A stretch of DNA of 64,000 nucleotides from Photobacterium salinisoli (lineage in GTDB: Bacteria > Pseudomonadota > Gammaproteobacteria > Enterobacterales > Vibrionaceae), in assembly GCF_003614885.1 (NCBI RefSeq), contig NZ_QZMS01000013.1, positions 1 to 64,000 of the forward strand, written 5' to 3'. The notes under the pieces were generated by a model. It saw only the letters and a list, made by a program, of their open reading frames with translations, searched no databases and was not told the DNA's origin. Positions 36,361 to 49,419 of this stretch are shown here, in pieces (within the stretch, counting starts at the first letter, position 1; every line of letters begins with the position of its first letter). A program made the translations under genes and the position numbers.

Positions 36361-38931
36361 GTGACAATAAAAGGTTTAGAAACACACACACCCATGATGC
36401 AGCAATATTTGAGGCTTAAAGCTGAAAACCCTGATGTGCTGATGTTTTACCGCATGGGGGATTTCTATGAACTCTTCTTTGATGATGCCAAGCAAGCTTC
36501 TCAGCTGCTTGATATTTCGCTTACCAAGCGAGGTTCAAGCAACGGTCAGCCCATTCCTATGGCTGGCGTACCATATCATGCCGTTGAAGGTTATCTCGCC
36601 AAGCTGGTTCAGTTAGGCGTTTCGGTCGCGATATGCGAGCAGATTGGCGATCCTGCCACCAGCAAAGGACCGGTTGAGCGCCAGGTTGTGCGTATTGTCA
36701 CACCGGGCACCGTCAGCGATGAGGCGCTGCTTCAGGAGAGACGCGATAACCTGATCGCGGCAATTTTCTGTCAGAATGGCCGCTTCGGCTATGCCACCCT
36801 GGACATCACCTCCGGCCGCTTCATGCTGATTGAGCCCGAAACCGAAGAAGCCATGCAGGCCGAGTTACAGCGCACCAGTCCGGTCGAGCTGCTGTATCCG
36901 GAAGATTTTCCTCTGCCGGGCCTTTTCAGCCACATAAAAGGGGCCCGCCGACGCCCGGTGTGGGAGTTTGATCTGGACACTGCTCGCCAGCAGCTGACCC
37001 TGCAATTCGGCACCCGCGATCTGGTGGGTTTTGGCGTCGAAAACGATGAGTTCGGCCTGTGTGCGGCCGGTTGCCTGCTGCAATACGTAAAAGATACTCA
37101 GCGCACCGCGCTGCCTCACATTCGTGCCATCACCCGGGATACTCAGGAACAGTCGGTAATTCTTGATGCTGCTACCCGCCGTAACCTGGAACTGACCCAG
37201 AATCTGGCCGGCGGTACCGAGAATACGCTGGCTTCCGTGCTGGATCAGACGGCCACCCCAATGGGCAGCCGTCTGCTCAAACGCTGGCTGCATCAGCCCG
37301 TTAGAAACCGTCAGCAGCTGAATCTGCGTCTGGATGCCATCGGCAACCTGAAAGACAGCGGCATGTTCGCCGAACTGGCCGGCGTACTGCGTCACATGGG
37401 CGATCTGGAAAGGATCCTGGCCCGACTGGCATTACGTTCGGCCCGACCGCGCGATCTTGCCCGTATGCGAACGGCACTGCAGCACCTGCCCGAACTGGCT
37501 GAGCTACTGGCAGAGTTGAACAGCGAATCACTGCGCCAGCTGGCACAACAAAGCCAGCCAATGGACGAGATTTGCAGCCTGCTGGAGCAGGCTATCGTTG
37601 AAAACCCGCCTGTCATTATCCGTGACGGTGGCGTGCTGGCACCTGGCTACAATGCTGAGCTGGACGAATGGCGCGATCTGGCCGATGGTGCCACCAAGTT
37701 CCTGGCCGAGCTGGAAGAACGTGAACGTGAGCGCCATGACATCGACAGCCTGAAAGTCGGCTTTAATCAGGTGCATGGCTTTTATATTCAGATCAGCCGC
37801 GGTCAGAGCCACAAAGTACCAAGCCATTATGTTCGCCGTCAGACGCTGAAAAATGCGGAACGTTACATTATCCCTGAGCTGAAAGAGCATGAAGATAAAG
37901 TGCTTAACTCCAAGTCCAAAGCACTGGCGCTGGAAAAACAACTCTGGGAAGCTCTTTTTGACAGCCTGCTGCCGCATCTGGCTCAATTGCAGCAGACCGC
38001 GGCAGCACTGTCGGAACTGGATGTGCTGGCTAACCTGGCTGAACGCGCAGACACGCTGAATTACTGCCGCCCGACGCTGAGCGATAAACCCGGCCTAGAT
38101 ATCAATGCTGGCCGTCACCCGGTCGTCGAGCAGGTGCTGGATGCACCTTTCATTGCCAACCCGATCTCGCTACACCAGGATCGCCGCATGCTGATTATCA
38201 CAGGGCCAAACATGGGCGGTAAATCCACCTATATGCGTCAAACTGCCCTGATCGCCCTGATGGCACATGTCGGATCTTACGTGCCGGCAGATTCTGCCAC
38301 TATTGGGCCTCTGGATCGTATTTTCACCCGGATCGGTGCCTCGGACGATCTGGCCTCCGGCCGCTCCACCTTCATGGTGGAAATGACGGAAACCGCCAAT
38401 ATTCTTCATAACGCGACAGAAAACAGTCTGGTACTGATGGATGAAATCGGCCGTGGTACCAGTACCTATGACGGACTCTCTCTTGCCTGGGCCAGTGCTG
38501 AATGGCTGGCTGAAAAAATTGCGGCCATGACGCTGTTTGCCACCCATTATTTCGAGTTGACCGAGTTGCCATCTCTAATACCGGGGCTCGCCAATGTGCA
38601 CCTGGATGCCATTGAGCACGGCGATGAAATTGCCTTTATGCACGCTGTGCAGGAAGGAGCCGCCAGCAAGTCTTTCGGTCTGGCGGTTGCCAGCCTGGCA
38701 GGTGTCCCGAAATCAGTGATCAAACGCGCCAAGCAAAAGCTACAGCAATTGGAGACCACAGGCCATCAGCAAGCCTTGGACCAGCCGCAGGCGCAACGCA
38801 CAGACAACCAGCAGCTGTCGCTGATCCCTGAACCCAGTGAAGTCGAAGAAGCGCTGGCACGCCTGAACCCGGATGAGCTGACACCAAGGCAAGCCCTGGA
38901 TGAGCTTTATCGTTTAAAAGCATTACTGTAA
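36361..38931 (+). CDS. mutS: DNA mismatch repair protein MutS
   Basis: Recognises mismatches and recruits MutL. It has 856 residues (E. coli 853). The start is GTG 36361. Mismatch-binding domain I has Phe-X-Glu in GDFYELFF near residue 36; connector, lever and clamp domains follow; the ATPase domain has Walker [10 protein letters not shown] near 615, [14 protein letters not shown] (Walker B/signature) and ATHYFEL. The C-terminal tail contains QQLSLIPEP, the likely beta-clamp-binding motif, and a tetramerisation segment at the end. Divergent from pncC, with its own terminator. Confidence 0.98.
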   Translation: MTIKGLETHTPMMQQYLRLKAENPDVLMFYRMGDFYELFFDDAKQASQLLDISLTKRGSSNGQPIPMAGVPYHAVEGYLAKLVQLGVSVAICEQIGDPATSKGPVERQVVRIVTPGTVSDEALLQERRDNLIAAIFCQNGRFGYATLDITSGRFMLIEPETEEAMQAELQRTSPVELLYPEDFPLPGLFSHIKGARRRPVWEFDLDTARQQLTLQFGTRDLVGFGVENDEFGLCAAGCLLQYVKDTQRTALPHIRAITRDTQEQSVILDAATRRNLELTQNLAGGTENTLASVLDQTATPMGSRLLKRWLHQPVRNRQQLNLRLDAIGNLKDSGMFAELAGVLRHMGDLERILARLALRSARPRDLARMRTALQHLPELAELLAELNSESLRQLAQQSQPMDEICSLLEQAIVENPPVIIRDGGVLAPGYNAELDEWRDLADGATKFLAELEERERERHDIDSLKVGFNQVHGFYIQISRGQSHKVPSHYVRRQTLKNAERYIIPELKEHEDKVLNSKSKALALEKQLWEALFDSLLPHLAQLQQTAAALSELDVLANLAERADTLNYCRPTLSDKPGLDINAGRHPVVEQVLDAPFIANPISLHQDRRMLIITGPNMGGKSTYMRQTALIALMAHVGSYVPADSATIGPLDRIFTRIGASDDLASGRSTFMVEMTETANILHNATENSLVLMDEIGRGTSTYDGLSLAWASAEWLAEKIAAMTLFATHYFELTELPSLIPGLANVHLDAIEHGDEIAFMHAVQEGAASKSFGLAVASLAGVPKSVIKRAKQKLQQLETTGHQQALDQPQAQRTDNQQLSLIPEPSEVEEALARLNPDELTPRQALDELYRLKALL

Positions 38932-38963
38932 CGGGTGCTGCTAACGGATCAGGAACGATCAAG

Positions 38964-38990
38964 AAAGGACGCCGAAGCGTCCTTTTTTTA
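38964..38990 (+). terminator. mutS terminator
   Basis: AAAGGACGC (38964-38972) / GCGTCCTTT (38977-38985), loop CGAA, followed by TTTT. It is convergent with rpoS, 87 bases away. Confidence 0.92.
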
Positions 38991-39076
38991 CCTTTTTACC
39001 TTGTTTCTTATTTCTTGTTGTTGGGTTCTTCTTTCTATTTTCGTTGTGTCAGCATGCACTAAAAAGTGCGTTTACC

Positions 39077-40084
39077 TTAGATTTCCTGATTGAACAGGGA
39101 TTCAATATTCAAGCCCTGATGTGTCAGCATGTCACGCAGGCGGCGCAGGCCTTCGACCTGGATCTGGCGAACACGCTCTCGGGTCAGGCCAATCTCACGA
39201 CCGACATCTTCAAGGGTGGAAGCTTCATAGCCCAGCAGACCAAACCGTCGGGCCAGTACTTCACGCTGTTTGGGGTTCAGTTCCTGCAGCCAAGTGACAA
39301 TAGAGGTTTTCATATCGTCATCTTGCGTGGAGGTTTCCGGGCCGCCACAACGTTCATCCGGGATGATATCCAGCAGGGCTTTTTCTGTATCGCCGCCAAT
39401 CGGGTTATCAACTGAACCGACACGTTCATTCAGACGCAGCATGCGGTTAACATCATCCACCGATTTATCCAGCTGAAGGGCTATATCTTCTGCTGTAGGC
39501 TCATGATCCAGCTTTTGAGCCAGCTCTCGAGCCGTACGCAGATACACATTCAGCTCTTTCACCACATGAATTGGTAAGCGGATTGTCCGGGTCTGGTTCA
39601 TGATGGCCCGTTCAATGGTCTGACGGATCCACCAGGTTGCATAGGTAGAAAAACGGAAGCCGCGCTCAGGGTCGAATTTTTCTACCGCGCGGATCAGGCC
39701 CAGATTACCTTCTTCGACCAGATCCAGCAGGGCAAGACCACGGTTGCTGTAACGACGGGAAATTTTCACCACTAAACGCAGGTTACTTTCGATCATACGT
39801 TTGCGGGCGACTTCATCTCCCCGCAGCGCGCGGCGGGCATAGAGAACTTCTTCTTCGGCAGTTAAAAGTGGGGAAAAGCCGATTTCACCGAGATAAAGCT
39901 GAGTGGCATCCAGTGCTTTCTGAGTGACACTGTATGACGAGATATCCAAATCTTCGTCGGCGTCATCAACCTCTGAGTCTGATTTTGCTGAAACGTCGGC
40001 TTCCTGTTCTTCAACATCGAGCTCCATCTCATCGTCAAACTCTTCATAGTTTTCGATATCAGTAGCTGCATTACTTCTGCTCAT
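39077..40084 (-). CDS. rpoS: RNA polymerase sigma factor RpoS
   Basis: Master sigma factor of stationary phase and general stress. It has 335 residues: acidic N-terminal region 1.1 (many Glu/Asp), region 1.2 ([16 protein letters not shown]), region 2 ([30 protein letters not shown] with the [10 protein letters not shown] block), region 3, and region 4 ([23 protein letters not shown]). It follows nlpD by 54 bases; in E. coli the main rpoS promoter lies inside nlpD, and the same layout here suggests the same. Confidence 0.98.
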   Translation of the reverse strand: MSRSNAATDIENYEEFDDEMELDVEEQEADVSAKSDSEVDDADEDLDISSYSVTQKALDATQLYLGEIGFSPLLTAEEEVLYARRALRGDEVARKRMIESNLRLVVKISRRYSNRGLALLDLVEEGNLGLIRAVEKFDPERGFRFSTYATWWIRQTIERAIMNQTRTIRLPIHVVKELNVYLRTARELAQKLDHEPTAEDIALQLDKSVDDVNRMLRLNERVGSVDNPIGGDTEKALLDIIPDERCGGPETSTQDDDMKTSIVTWLQELNPKQREVLARRFGLLGYEASTLEDVGREIGLTRERVRQIQVEGLRRLRDMLTHQGLNIESLFNQEI

Positions 40085-40138
40085 AGCGCCTCCCAGATAG
40101 CGTTTTGCAAATCCGGTTCACCACGCCCGAGTAGTCTG

Positions 40139-41200
40139 TCAGTTTGGCAGGTACTTGAGCGGATTCACTGACTTGCCTTTATAACGGATCTCAAAGTGCA
40201 GTCGGACACTGTTCGTTCCCGAGCTGCCCATCAAAGCAATTTTTTGCCCTGCGGTTACCGTATCTTGCTCCCTGACGAGTACTCTGTCGTTATGTGCGTA
40301 AGCACTCAAGTAGTCGTCATTGTGCTTTATAATGACAAGGTTGCCATAACCCCGTAATGCATTGCCGGCATACACCACTTTCCCTGCAGCCGTTGCGTTG
40401 ACGTCCTGCCCTCTCTGGCCAGCGATATCAATGCCTTTGTTGCCATTATCACTGCTGGAAAAACGGGAAATGACCCTTCCCTTTGCCGGCCATACCCAGC
40501 TGTCAACCTTGTCAGCAACAGGCGCTGGCGTCTTGCCTGCCTTGTTACTTGTGTTAGTCTTGTTTGTAACAACTTTGTTACTTTTTGAGTCTTGAGAGTA
40601 CTCTTTTGTGGGAGCGCGATCAACATCTTTATTGACGGTTTTTTGCACGCTTTTTGCAGGTGTTGCAGCCGAATTGTTCTTGGCAGGAGCAGGTTTATTC
40701 GCTGGCTTACTCGGGGTTGTTGATTTTACTGGTGGTTTAGCGACCGCCACAGCAGCTGATGCTCCTGTCGTACCGGAAGCGACAGCTGCTGTGGCAACTG
40801 GACCGACCACAACAGTGGGCTGATACGGCACAACTTCACGTTTAGGTGGCGCTGGCGGTTTTTTGTTGATGACTGGCGCAGGCTGAGCAGCCACTTTGTG
40901 GCCGAACTGAGGGGCTACGTATTTGGACTTCCACAGAAACAGTTTCTGGCCGGGATAAATCGTATAAGGGGGAGCCAGCTGATTAAGTGCAATCAAGTCG
41001 TTGACATCACGACCTGAGAGGTAAGAGATAAAGTAAAGGGTGTCACCTTTTTGCACTTCATAGTAACTGCCCCGGTAACTGCCAGGCCGGGTGTTGTCAT
41101 AGTTCGCGCCATCAGGCGGATAAGTGGCACAGGCCGACAGCAACAAACAGGCTGCCAGTACCATCGGGACTTTGTGCTTTTTTCCGCTAAAACCTTTCAT
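40139..41200 (-). CDS. nlpD: LysM/M23 lipoprotein NlpD, amidase activator
   Basis: Outer-membrane lipoprotein that activates amidase AmiC during cell separation. It has 353 residues: lipoprotein signal with lipobox LSAC (Cys24), LysM domain (about 47-90, YYEVQKGDTLYFISYLSGR), a long Pro/Ala/Lys/Thr-rich linker, and a C-terminal LytM/M23 domain (about 245-353). The LytM site is degenerate: the first metal His is replaced in NKGIDIAG and the HxH motif reads RLHFEIR, as expected for an activator rather than a hydrolase. Operon with pcm upstream and rpoS downstream. Confidence 0.95.
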   Translation of the reverse strand: MKGFSGKKHKVPMVLAACLLLSACATYPPDGANYDNTRPGSYRGSYYEVQKGDTLYFISYLSGRDVNDLIALNQLAPPYTIYPGQKLFLWKSKYVAPQFGHKVAAQPAPVINKKPPAPPKREVVPYQPTVVVGPVATAAVASGTTGASAAVAVAKPPVKSTTPSKPANKPAPAKNNSAATPAKSVQKTVNKDVDRAPTKEYSQDSKSNKVVTNKTNTSNKAGKTPAPVADKVDSWVWPAKGRVISRFSSSDNGNKGIDIAGQRGQDVNATAAGKVVYAGNALRGYGNLVIIKHNDDYLSAYAHNDRVLVREQDTVTAGQKIALMGSSGTNSVRLHFEIRYKGKSVNPLKYLPN

Positions 41201-41203
41201 GCG

Positions 41204-41833
41204 CTACGCCAGCTCCCCTGCGACCAGAGGCACAAAACGGACCGGCGCGATTTCATCTGTCACATAGTGACCGTCCAGTAAGCGGATGCGTTTCAGCATC
41301 TGGTGTTGCTCACCAACAGGGATCACCAGGCGACCGCCTTCGGACAGTTGCTCCAGCAACGCCGGCGGAACGACCTCCGCGGCGGCCGTCACTATAATGG
41401 CATCGAATGGCCCTTTGCTTGCCCATCCCTGCCAGCCATCACCATGCTTGGTCGAGATATTATGTAAGTCCAGCTGTTTGAAACGGCGCTTGGCCTGCCA
41501 CTGTAAAGCCTTAATGCGTTCAACCGAGTACACATGCTCCACCATACGAGACAGAATCGCGGTCTGATAACCAGAGCCGGTGCCAATTTCCAGTACTCGA
41601 GTACCGGGTTGCAAGGCAAGCAGCTCTGTCATTCTGGCCACAATATAAGGCTGTGAAATGGTCTGCCCACGCCCGATGGGCAGGGCATTATTCTCGTAAG
41701 CCTTGTGCGACAAAGCTTCATCAATAAAATGCTCACGGGGAACGGTATCCATTACCCGCAACACCCTACGGTCTGCTATCCCCTGCTGAGACAAATATTC
41801 CATCAGGCTATGGCGTTGTTCCGCATAGCGCAT
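41204..41833 (-). CDS. pcm: Protein-L-isoaspartate O-methyltransferase
   Basis: Repairs isoaspartyl damage with S-adenosylmethionine. It has 209 residues from ATG 41833 ([14 protein letters not shown]), 2 bases after the surE stop; E. coli Pcm has 208. SAM motif [15 protein letters not shown], conserved [17 protein letters not shown] and VRFVPLV near the end. An upstream in-frame GTG (41863) would overlap surE by 28 bases and is less likely. Part of the surE-pcm-nlpD-rpoS series. Confidence 0.95.
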   Translation of the reverse strand: MRYAEQRHSLMEYLSQQGIADRRVLRVMDTVPREHFIDEALSHKAYENNALPIGRGQTISQPYIVARMTELLALQPGTRVLEIGTGSGYQTAILSRMVEHVYSVERIKALQWQAKRRFKQLDLHNISTKHGDGWQGWASKGPFDAIIVTAAAEVVPPALLEQLSEGGRLVIPVGEQHQMLKRIRLLDGHYVTDEIAPVRFVPLVAGELA

Positions 41834-41835
41834 TA

Positions 41836-42585
41836 TCAGTCGCTCTCCACTTGTTTCATCCACTGTGTCAGGTCGTCCAGCGCGTCGTGTGCTGTCAGAT
41901 CAACCTGAAGCGGTGTAATTGATACTTGCTTGTGTTCTATCGCATAAAAATCTGTACCTGGCCCGGCATCCTGGCAACTGCCGGGAGGACCAAGCCAGTA
42001 AATCGTTTTGCCGCGAGGATCGACGTCCCTGACCATTTTTTCCGCGCGGTGACGGGCACCCAGACGCGTTACCTGCCATTCACCCAGTTCCGACAAAGGT
42101 ACATCCGGCACATTGATATTGAGAATTTTATTTCTCGGCAAAGGCTGCGCCATCAGGCGCCCCACCACTTCTTTGACTACCTGGGCGGCCGTCGCAAAAT
42201 GTTCGCGCCCGACCAAAGATACGGCAATGGCCGGTACGCCGAGAAAATGCCCTTCCGTCGCAGCAGCCACAGTGCCTGAATACAGCACATCATCACCCAG
42301 ATTGGCGCCGTGATTAATCCCGGCCACCACAATGTCGGGTTTATCGGTCAGCCACTCGTTCAGTGCGAAGTGTACGCAGTCCGTTGGCGTCCCTTCCACC
42401 GACATACGCCTGAGACCTTCTTCGCGGACACGCAAAGGGGTTTCCAGTGTCAGTGAATTGGAGGCACCGCTGCGATTACGATCCGGTGCCACCACATACA
42501 CCTCCCCCAGCTCTTTGAGGGTATCGGCCAGTGTGTTGATTCCTTCAGCAAAGATGCCATCATCATTACTGATCAAAATTCGCAT
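41836..42585 (-). CDS. surE: 5'/3'-nucleotidase SurE
   Basis: Metal-dependent nucleoside monophosphatase and exopolyphosphatase linked to stationary-phase survival. It has 249 residues from ATG 42585 ([10 protein letters not shown], which carries the metal-binding Asp pair), AAGGA 8 bases upstream. Other family blocks: [44 protein letters not shown]. It overlaps the end of truD by 20 bases. ATGs at 42615 and 42594 are in frame but leave the NDD motif too far in. Confidence 0.96.
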   Translation of the reverse strand: MRILISNDDGIFAEGINTLADTLKELGEVYVVAPDRNRSGASNSLTLETPLRVREEGLRRMSVEGTPTDCVHFALNEWLTDKPDIVVAGINHGANLGDDVLYSGTVAAATEGHFLGVPAIAVSLVGREHFATAAQVVKEVVGRLMAQPLPRNKILNINVPDVPLSELGEWQVTRLGARHRAEKMVRDVDPRGKTIYWLGPPGSCQDAGPGTDFYAIEHKQVSITPLQVDLTAHDALDDLTQWMKQVESD

Positions 42586-43630
42586 ATCTGCCATCCTTCT
42601 GCTCAGGCTCATCAATCAGCTCCCTCAATACTGCCGTGGCGAAACACCCTGCAGGTAAAGAGAACTGTACTTCCAGCTGATCAGCATGCAGTTGCCAGCT
42701 CATGTCTGCCGGACGCAGCATCAGAGGGCGACGTTCGTGTCGCATCCTGTTATCACGGATCAGTTTGAGCAGTAATGGCTCCTGTTCAATAACGGCCATT
42801 TCAAACGCCGCCACCTCACCTTGACTGGGCAACGCATTGTCACCAGTCACAGGTGCTGTTATCAGCCATTCGCCCGCCGCAACCTGAGCTTGCCATTCAG
42901 GCGTGATCTGCTCAACCAGTTGCCAGTCTTCACTGCCCTGTCGCTGAACACAGTCACCCGCCAACAAGGTGTCAGCCTTGCCATCGGCAATACGCTGGGA
43001 CACCACCAGATTAAACAACCAAGAGCGGGCGGCTGACAGATAGAAGCTGCGCTTACTCTTGTCGCGGACACGAAATTCATCGTTACCCCAGGCTCTGGCT
43101 TTGACCACGTTGTTGCCATCATGACCAAAACGTTGCGCACCAAAGTAATTCGGTACGCCCTGCTGTTGAATCTTAACCAGACGCGCATCGAGATCCTGAG
43201 GATTATCCAGCCCGGTCAGACGCAGCTCAAAATGGTTGCCGGCCAGATCGCCGGGACGCAGTTTTTTGTCATGACGATCGGTCGCCAGCACTTCGACACC
43301 GGGGTGCTCAGCGACAAATTGCGTCAAATCCGGGTCTGGTTTACCCGGCAGGTGGACACTCAGCCACTGTTCGGTCACCGCGTGCCTGTCTTTCAGGCCA
43401 GCCCAGCTAACATCGCGGGATTTCACTCCGCACGCTTTCGCCAGCTCATTGACCACATATTTGGTGTTCTCGCCGGTTTTACGGATCTTCACCATGAAAT
43501 GCTCACCACTGCCGGTGAAGTCAAAACCCAGTTGCTCTTTGACGATAAAATCTTCCGGGCTAACTTTGCTTCGTCCCTGGCAGACAGGCTTACCATTCAG
43601 CCAGCTCAGGCTGTCCATATCAATTGTCAT
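42566..43630 (-). CDS. truD: tRNA pseudouridine(13) synthase TruD
   Basis: Makes pseudouridine 13 in tRNA-Glu. It has 354 residues (E. coli 349). Catalytic Asp81 in [13 protein letters not shown]; conserved [14 protein letters not shown] and [20 protein letters not shown] lies 6 bases before ATG 43630. Overlaps surE downstream and follows ispF by 30 bases, a compact operon shared with E. coli. Confidence 0.95.
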   Translation of the reverse strand: MTIDMDSLSWLNGKPVCQGRSKVSPEDFIVKEQLGFDFTGSGEHFMVKIRKTGENTKYVVNELAKACGVKSRDVSWAGLKDRHAVTEQWLSVHLPGKPDPDLTQFVAEHPGVEVLATDRHDKKLRPGDLAGNHFELRLTGLDNPQDLDARLVKIQQQGVPNYFGAQRFGHDGNNVVKARAWGNDEFRVRDKSKRSFYLSAARSWLFNLVVSQRIADGKADTLLAGDCVQRQGSEDWQLVEQITPEWQAQVAAGEWLITAPVTGDNALPSQGEVAAFEMAVIEQEPLLLKLIRDNRMRHERRPLMLRPADMSWQLHADQLEVQFSLPAGCFATAVLRELIDEPEQKDGRYANFDQ

Positions 43631-43660
43631 ATTCTTTCCGTTATACAGGAAGGGGCGGCG

Positions 43661-44134
43661 TCAGAGCGAGCGCAGCAAAACGACCGCTTCGCAGGCTATG
43701 CCTTCTTTGCGGCCCGTAAAACCCAAACGTTCAGTCGTTGTGGCCTTTACATTAATATTATCGACCGTGGTGTCGAGATCGTCGGCAATGGTTTGGCACA
43801 TTTGTTCAATATAAGGCGCCATTTTCGGGGCCTGCGCAATAATTGTGACATCCAGGTTACCCAGGCGATAGCCTTTCGCTTTAACCTTGGCGTACACGTC
43901 ACGCAGCAGCATGCGACTGTCAGCCCCCGCCCACTCCGCATCGGTATCCGGGAAATGACGGCCGATATCACCAGCACCTATTGCACCCAACAGTGCATCA
44001 CATACAGCATGCAGAGCGACATCGCCATCGGAGTGAGCAATCAGACCCTGCTCATAAGGCACTGCCACCCCGCCGATAATCACCGGGCCATCACCGCCAA
44101 ATTTGTGTACGTCAAAACCGTGTCCAATTCGCAT
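43661..44134 (-). CDS. ispF: 2-C-methyl-D-erythritol 2,4-cyclodiphosphate synthase
   Basis: Fifth step of the non-mevalonate (MEP) isoprenoid pathway. It has 157 residues with zinc ligands in GHGFDVHKF (Asp8, His10) and [19 protein letters not shown], and the C-terminal [20 protein letters not shown]. The ATG shares one base with the TAA of ispD, so the two are coupled. Confidence 0.97.
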   Translation of the reverse strand: MRIGHGFDVHKFGGDGPVIIGGVAVPYEQGLIAHSDGDVALHAVCDALLGAIGAGDIGRHFPDTDAEWAGADSRMLLRDVYAKVKAKGYRLGNLDVTIIAQAPKMAPYIEQMCQTIADDLDTTVDNINVKATTTERLGFTGRKEGIACEAVVLLRSL

Positions 44135-44829
44135 TATGCCTGCTCCTTTTGTCGTTGCTGCAGGTAAAATTCAGCCAGTGCCAGATCTTCAGGCTGAGTG
44201 ACTTTCAGGTTATCAGCCCGACCGGGCACCAGCCGCGGAGAAAAGCCGCAATACTCCAGTGCCGATGCTTCGTCTGTAAGCACTGCCCCTTCCGCCAGCG
44301 ATTTGACCATGGCATCTCTGAGCTGTCTGACCCGAAACATCTGGGGGGTCAATGCATGCCAGAGATCGGTGCGATCCACTGTCGCTGCAATAGTTTGCTG
44401 GCCGTTACCACGCTTCATGGTATCGCGCACCGGTGCAGCCAGAATGGCACCAAAGGCATGCTGTTGTGCCTGTTCAATCAGACGGGATAAATCATCCTGG
44501 TGCAGGCAGGGACGGGCAGCATCATGCACCAGTACCCAGTCTTCATCTGCCAGTGTGGCCAGCCCGGAAAACACGGAATCGGCACGTTCGTTACCGCCCG
44601 GCACCACGACCACGTCCGGACGGCGGGCCAGAGACAAATGATTAAAATATGGATCGCCGTCACTGATCGCAATCACTACCCGGCCAATAGCGGGGTGTTG
44701 TAACAAGCTGTCTACTGTATGTTCCAGTATCGTTTTGCCTGCAATCACCAGATACTGCTTTGGCCTGTCGGCCTGCATACGACTGCCGACACCTGCAGCA
44801 GGCACTACCGCCGTTAAGATTTGAGTCAT
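44134..44829 (-). CDS. ispD: 2-C-methyl-D-erythritol 4-phosphate cytidylyltransferase
   Basis: Third step of the MEP pathway (MEP plus CTP). It has 231 residues with the nucleotide-binding [27 protein letters not shown] and [12 protein letters not shown] motifs. It is 36 bases after ftsB and overlaps ispF by one base, the conserved ftsB-ispD-ispF arrangement. Confidence 0.97.
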   Translation of the reverse strand: MTQILTAVVPAAGVGSRMQADRPKQYLVIAGKTILEHTVDSLLQHPAIGRVVIAISDGDPYFNHLSLARRPDVVVVPGGNERADSVFSGLATLADEDWVLVHDAARPCLHQDDLSRLIEQAQQHAFGAILAAPVRDTMKRGNGQQTIAATVDRTDLWHALTPQMFRVRQLRDAMVKSLAEGAVLTDEASALEYCGFSPRLVPGRADNLKVTQPEDLALAEFYLQQRQKEQA

Positions 44830-44865
44830 GATGGGTTTACTGCCAAGTTAACGCTGAGTGTCCCC

Positions 44866-45147
44866 CTAGAGGGAATGGTCACTGACTATGCGGAAAAAAG
44901 TTTCGCCGGGCTTGATCATACCCAGCTCATGCCGGGCCCGTTCTTCTACCGCTTCAAGGCCCTGATGCAAATCATTGATTTCTGCATACATCTGCTGATT
45001 ACGCTGAACCAGCTCGGCATTCGCTTTTTGCTGTAGCGCAACATTGTTTTTAAGCGCCATATAATCAGACATGCCATTTTTGCCGGACCAGAATTCGTAC
45101 TGCAACCAGGATAATACCAGCAGTAACACTGCACTGAATACACGCAT
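44866..45147 (-). CDS. ftsB: Cell division protein FtsB
   Basis: Bitopic divisome protein that joins FtsL and FtsQ and helps activate FtsWI. It has 93 residues: a short cytoplasmic start, one membrane segment (about 3-20, VFSAVLLLVLSWLQYEFW), then a periplasmic coiled coil (about 28-70) and the conserved ERARHELGMIKPGETFF block. Head of the ftsB-ispD-ispF-truD-surE series, downstream of eno with the eno terminator between. Confidence 0.94.
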   Translation of the reverse strand: MRVFSAVLLLVLSWLQYEFWSGKNGMSDYMALKNNVALQQKANAELVQRNQQMYAEINDLHQGLEAVEERARHELGMIKPGETFFRIVSDHSL

Positions 45148-45265
45148 GCAAGCCTCATTCTTGGGTAATTAACACAAGCAGACAGGCTCTCTAATCAGCC
45201 TCTAAGGCGGTAATAATCCCATAAAGCGCCGTATGTGACCAGTTCCAGACCCACCATTCGGGCAG

Positions 45266-45291
45266 AAAAAAGCCGCTCTGTTGAGCGGCTT
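45266..45291 (-). terminator. eno terminator
   Basis: On the minus strand AAGCCGCTC / GAGCGGCTT (45291-45283 and 45278-45270) followed by TTTTTC. Confidence 0.93.
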
Positions 45292-45333
45292 ATCATCCGG
45301 AGTCACTCTAAGTGACAAAAGTGAAGCTTCAGC

Positions 45334-48428
<3,095 letters not shown>

Positions 48429-48528
48429 TTATTGCCACAACGTGAAAACTATCACAGTAAACCCAGACGCTTTTTGTTCCAAATCAAGCCCGCTATCTTT
48501 GATGAAAAGTCAGCTTACGGGTTAGTGC

Positions 48529-49341
48529 TCACTTTGATGCTGAAACAGACTTTTCCTTGCGTTTAACCTTTTCCCACTCAGCGTCCAGCTCATCCAGGGA
48601 ACAAGCGTCGATCGACCTGCCCTGTTCCCGCACACAGCGTTCTACTTCGCGAAACCGGCGTTCGAACTTACGGTTCGCTTTCTGCAAGGCCATTTCCGGT
48701 TTCACTTTCAGGTGACGGCTCAGGTTAACAACCGCAAACAGCAGATCACCGACTTCCTCTTCGATGCGTTCCTGATTGGGTACCGCCTGATGGGCTTCTT
48801 CCATCACCTCGTCGATTTCTTCCTGTACTTTGTCAACGACCGGCCCCAGTGTAGGCCAGTCGAAGCCAAACTGGGCACAACGTTTCTGGATTTTATCGGC
48901 CCGGTTAAGCGCAGGCATTGCCTTAGGGATATTAGCCAGAATACTGTCATCCTGCCCTTTTTCTGCTCGCTCTTTGGCCTTTTCCGCTTCCCAGTTCGCA
49001 TGTATTGCAGCTTCATCGGCGAAATCTTTATCTGCAAAAACATGAGGATGACGACGAATCAGTTTATGATTTATCGCGCCGACCACTTCATCAAAATCAA
49101 ACAAACCTTGCTCTTTCGCCAGCTGGCTGTAAAAGATCACCTGAAATAACAGATCGCCCAGCTCTTCCTTCACATCCCCCCAGTTCTCTTCGGCAATGGC
49201 ATCTGCCACCTCATAGGCTTCTTCCAGCGTATGCGGCACAATCGAGGCGAAATCCTGTTTGAGATCCCAGGGGCACCCCCGCTGCGGGTCGCGCAGCTGC
49301 GTCATGATGGAAAGTAAGGTGCTGATGGGCTTATCGCTCAT
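48529..49341 (-). CDS. mazG: Nucleoside triphosphate pyrophosphohydrolase MazG
   Basis: Hydrolyses (d)NTPs to monophosphates; in E. coli also lowers ppGpp effects during starvation. It has 270 residues (E. coli 263) with two tandem MazG domains, each with EExxE/D-type helices: [12 protein letters not shown] with [12 protein letters not shown] in the first, and [10 protein letters not shown] with [12 protein letters not shown] in the second. AGGA precedes the ATG. It lies downstream of relA; unlike E. coli, no mazEF toxin-antitoxin pair lies between relA and mazG (gap of 78 bases). Confidence 0.96.
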   Translation of the reverse strand: MSDKPISTLLSIMTQLRDPQRGCPWDLKQDFASIVPHTLEEAYEVADAIAEENWGDVKEELGDLLFQVIFYSQLAKEQGLFDFDEVVGAINHKLIRRHPHVFADKDFADEAAIHANWEAEKAKERAEKGQDDSILANIPKAMPALNRADKIQKRCAQFGFDWPTLGPVVDKVQEEIDEVMEEAHQAVPNQERIEEEVGDLLFAVVNLSRHLKVKPEMALQKANRKFERRFREVERCVREQGRSIDACSLDELDAEWEKVKRKEKSVSASK

Positions 49342-49382
49342 GATGGTTTTCCTGTGCTCTGTATAGGGTTGTCATTTGGCAC

Positions 49383-49402
49383 AAAACGGGCCGGGGCCCG
49401 TT
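49383..49402 (-). terminator. relA terminator
   Basis: On the minus strand AACGGGCC / GGCCCGTT (49402-49395 and 49392-49385) followed by TTGTG; the U-tract is short. Confidence 0.6.
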
Positions 49403-49419
49403 CTGTCAATAGCATGAGA

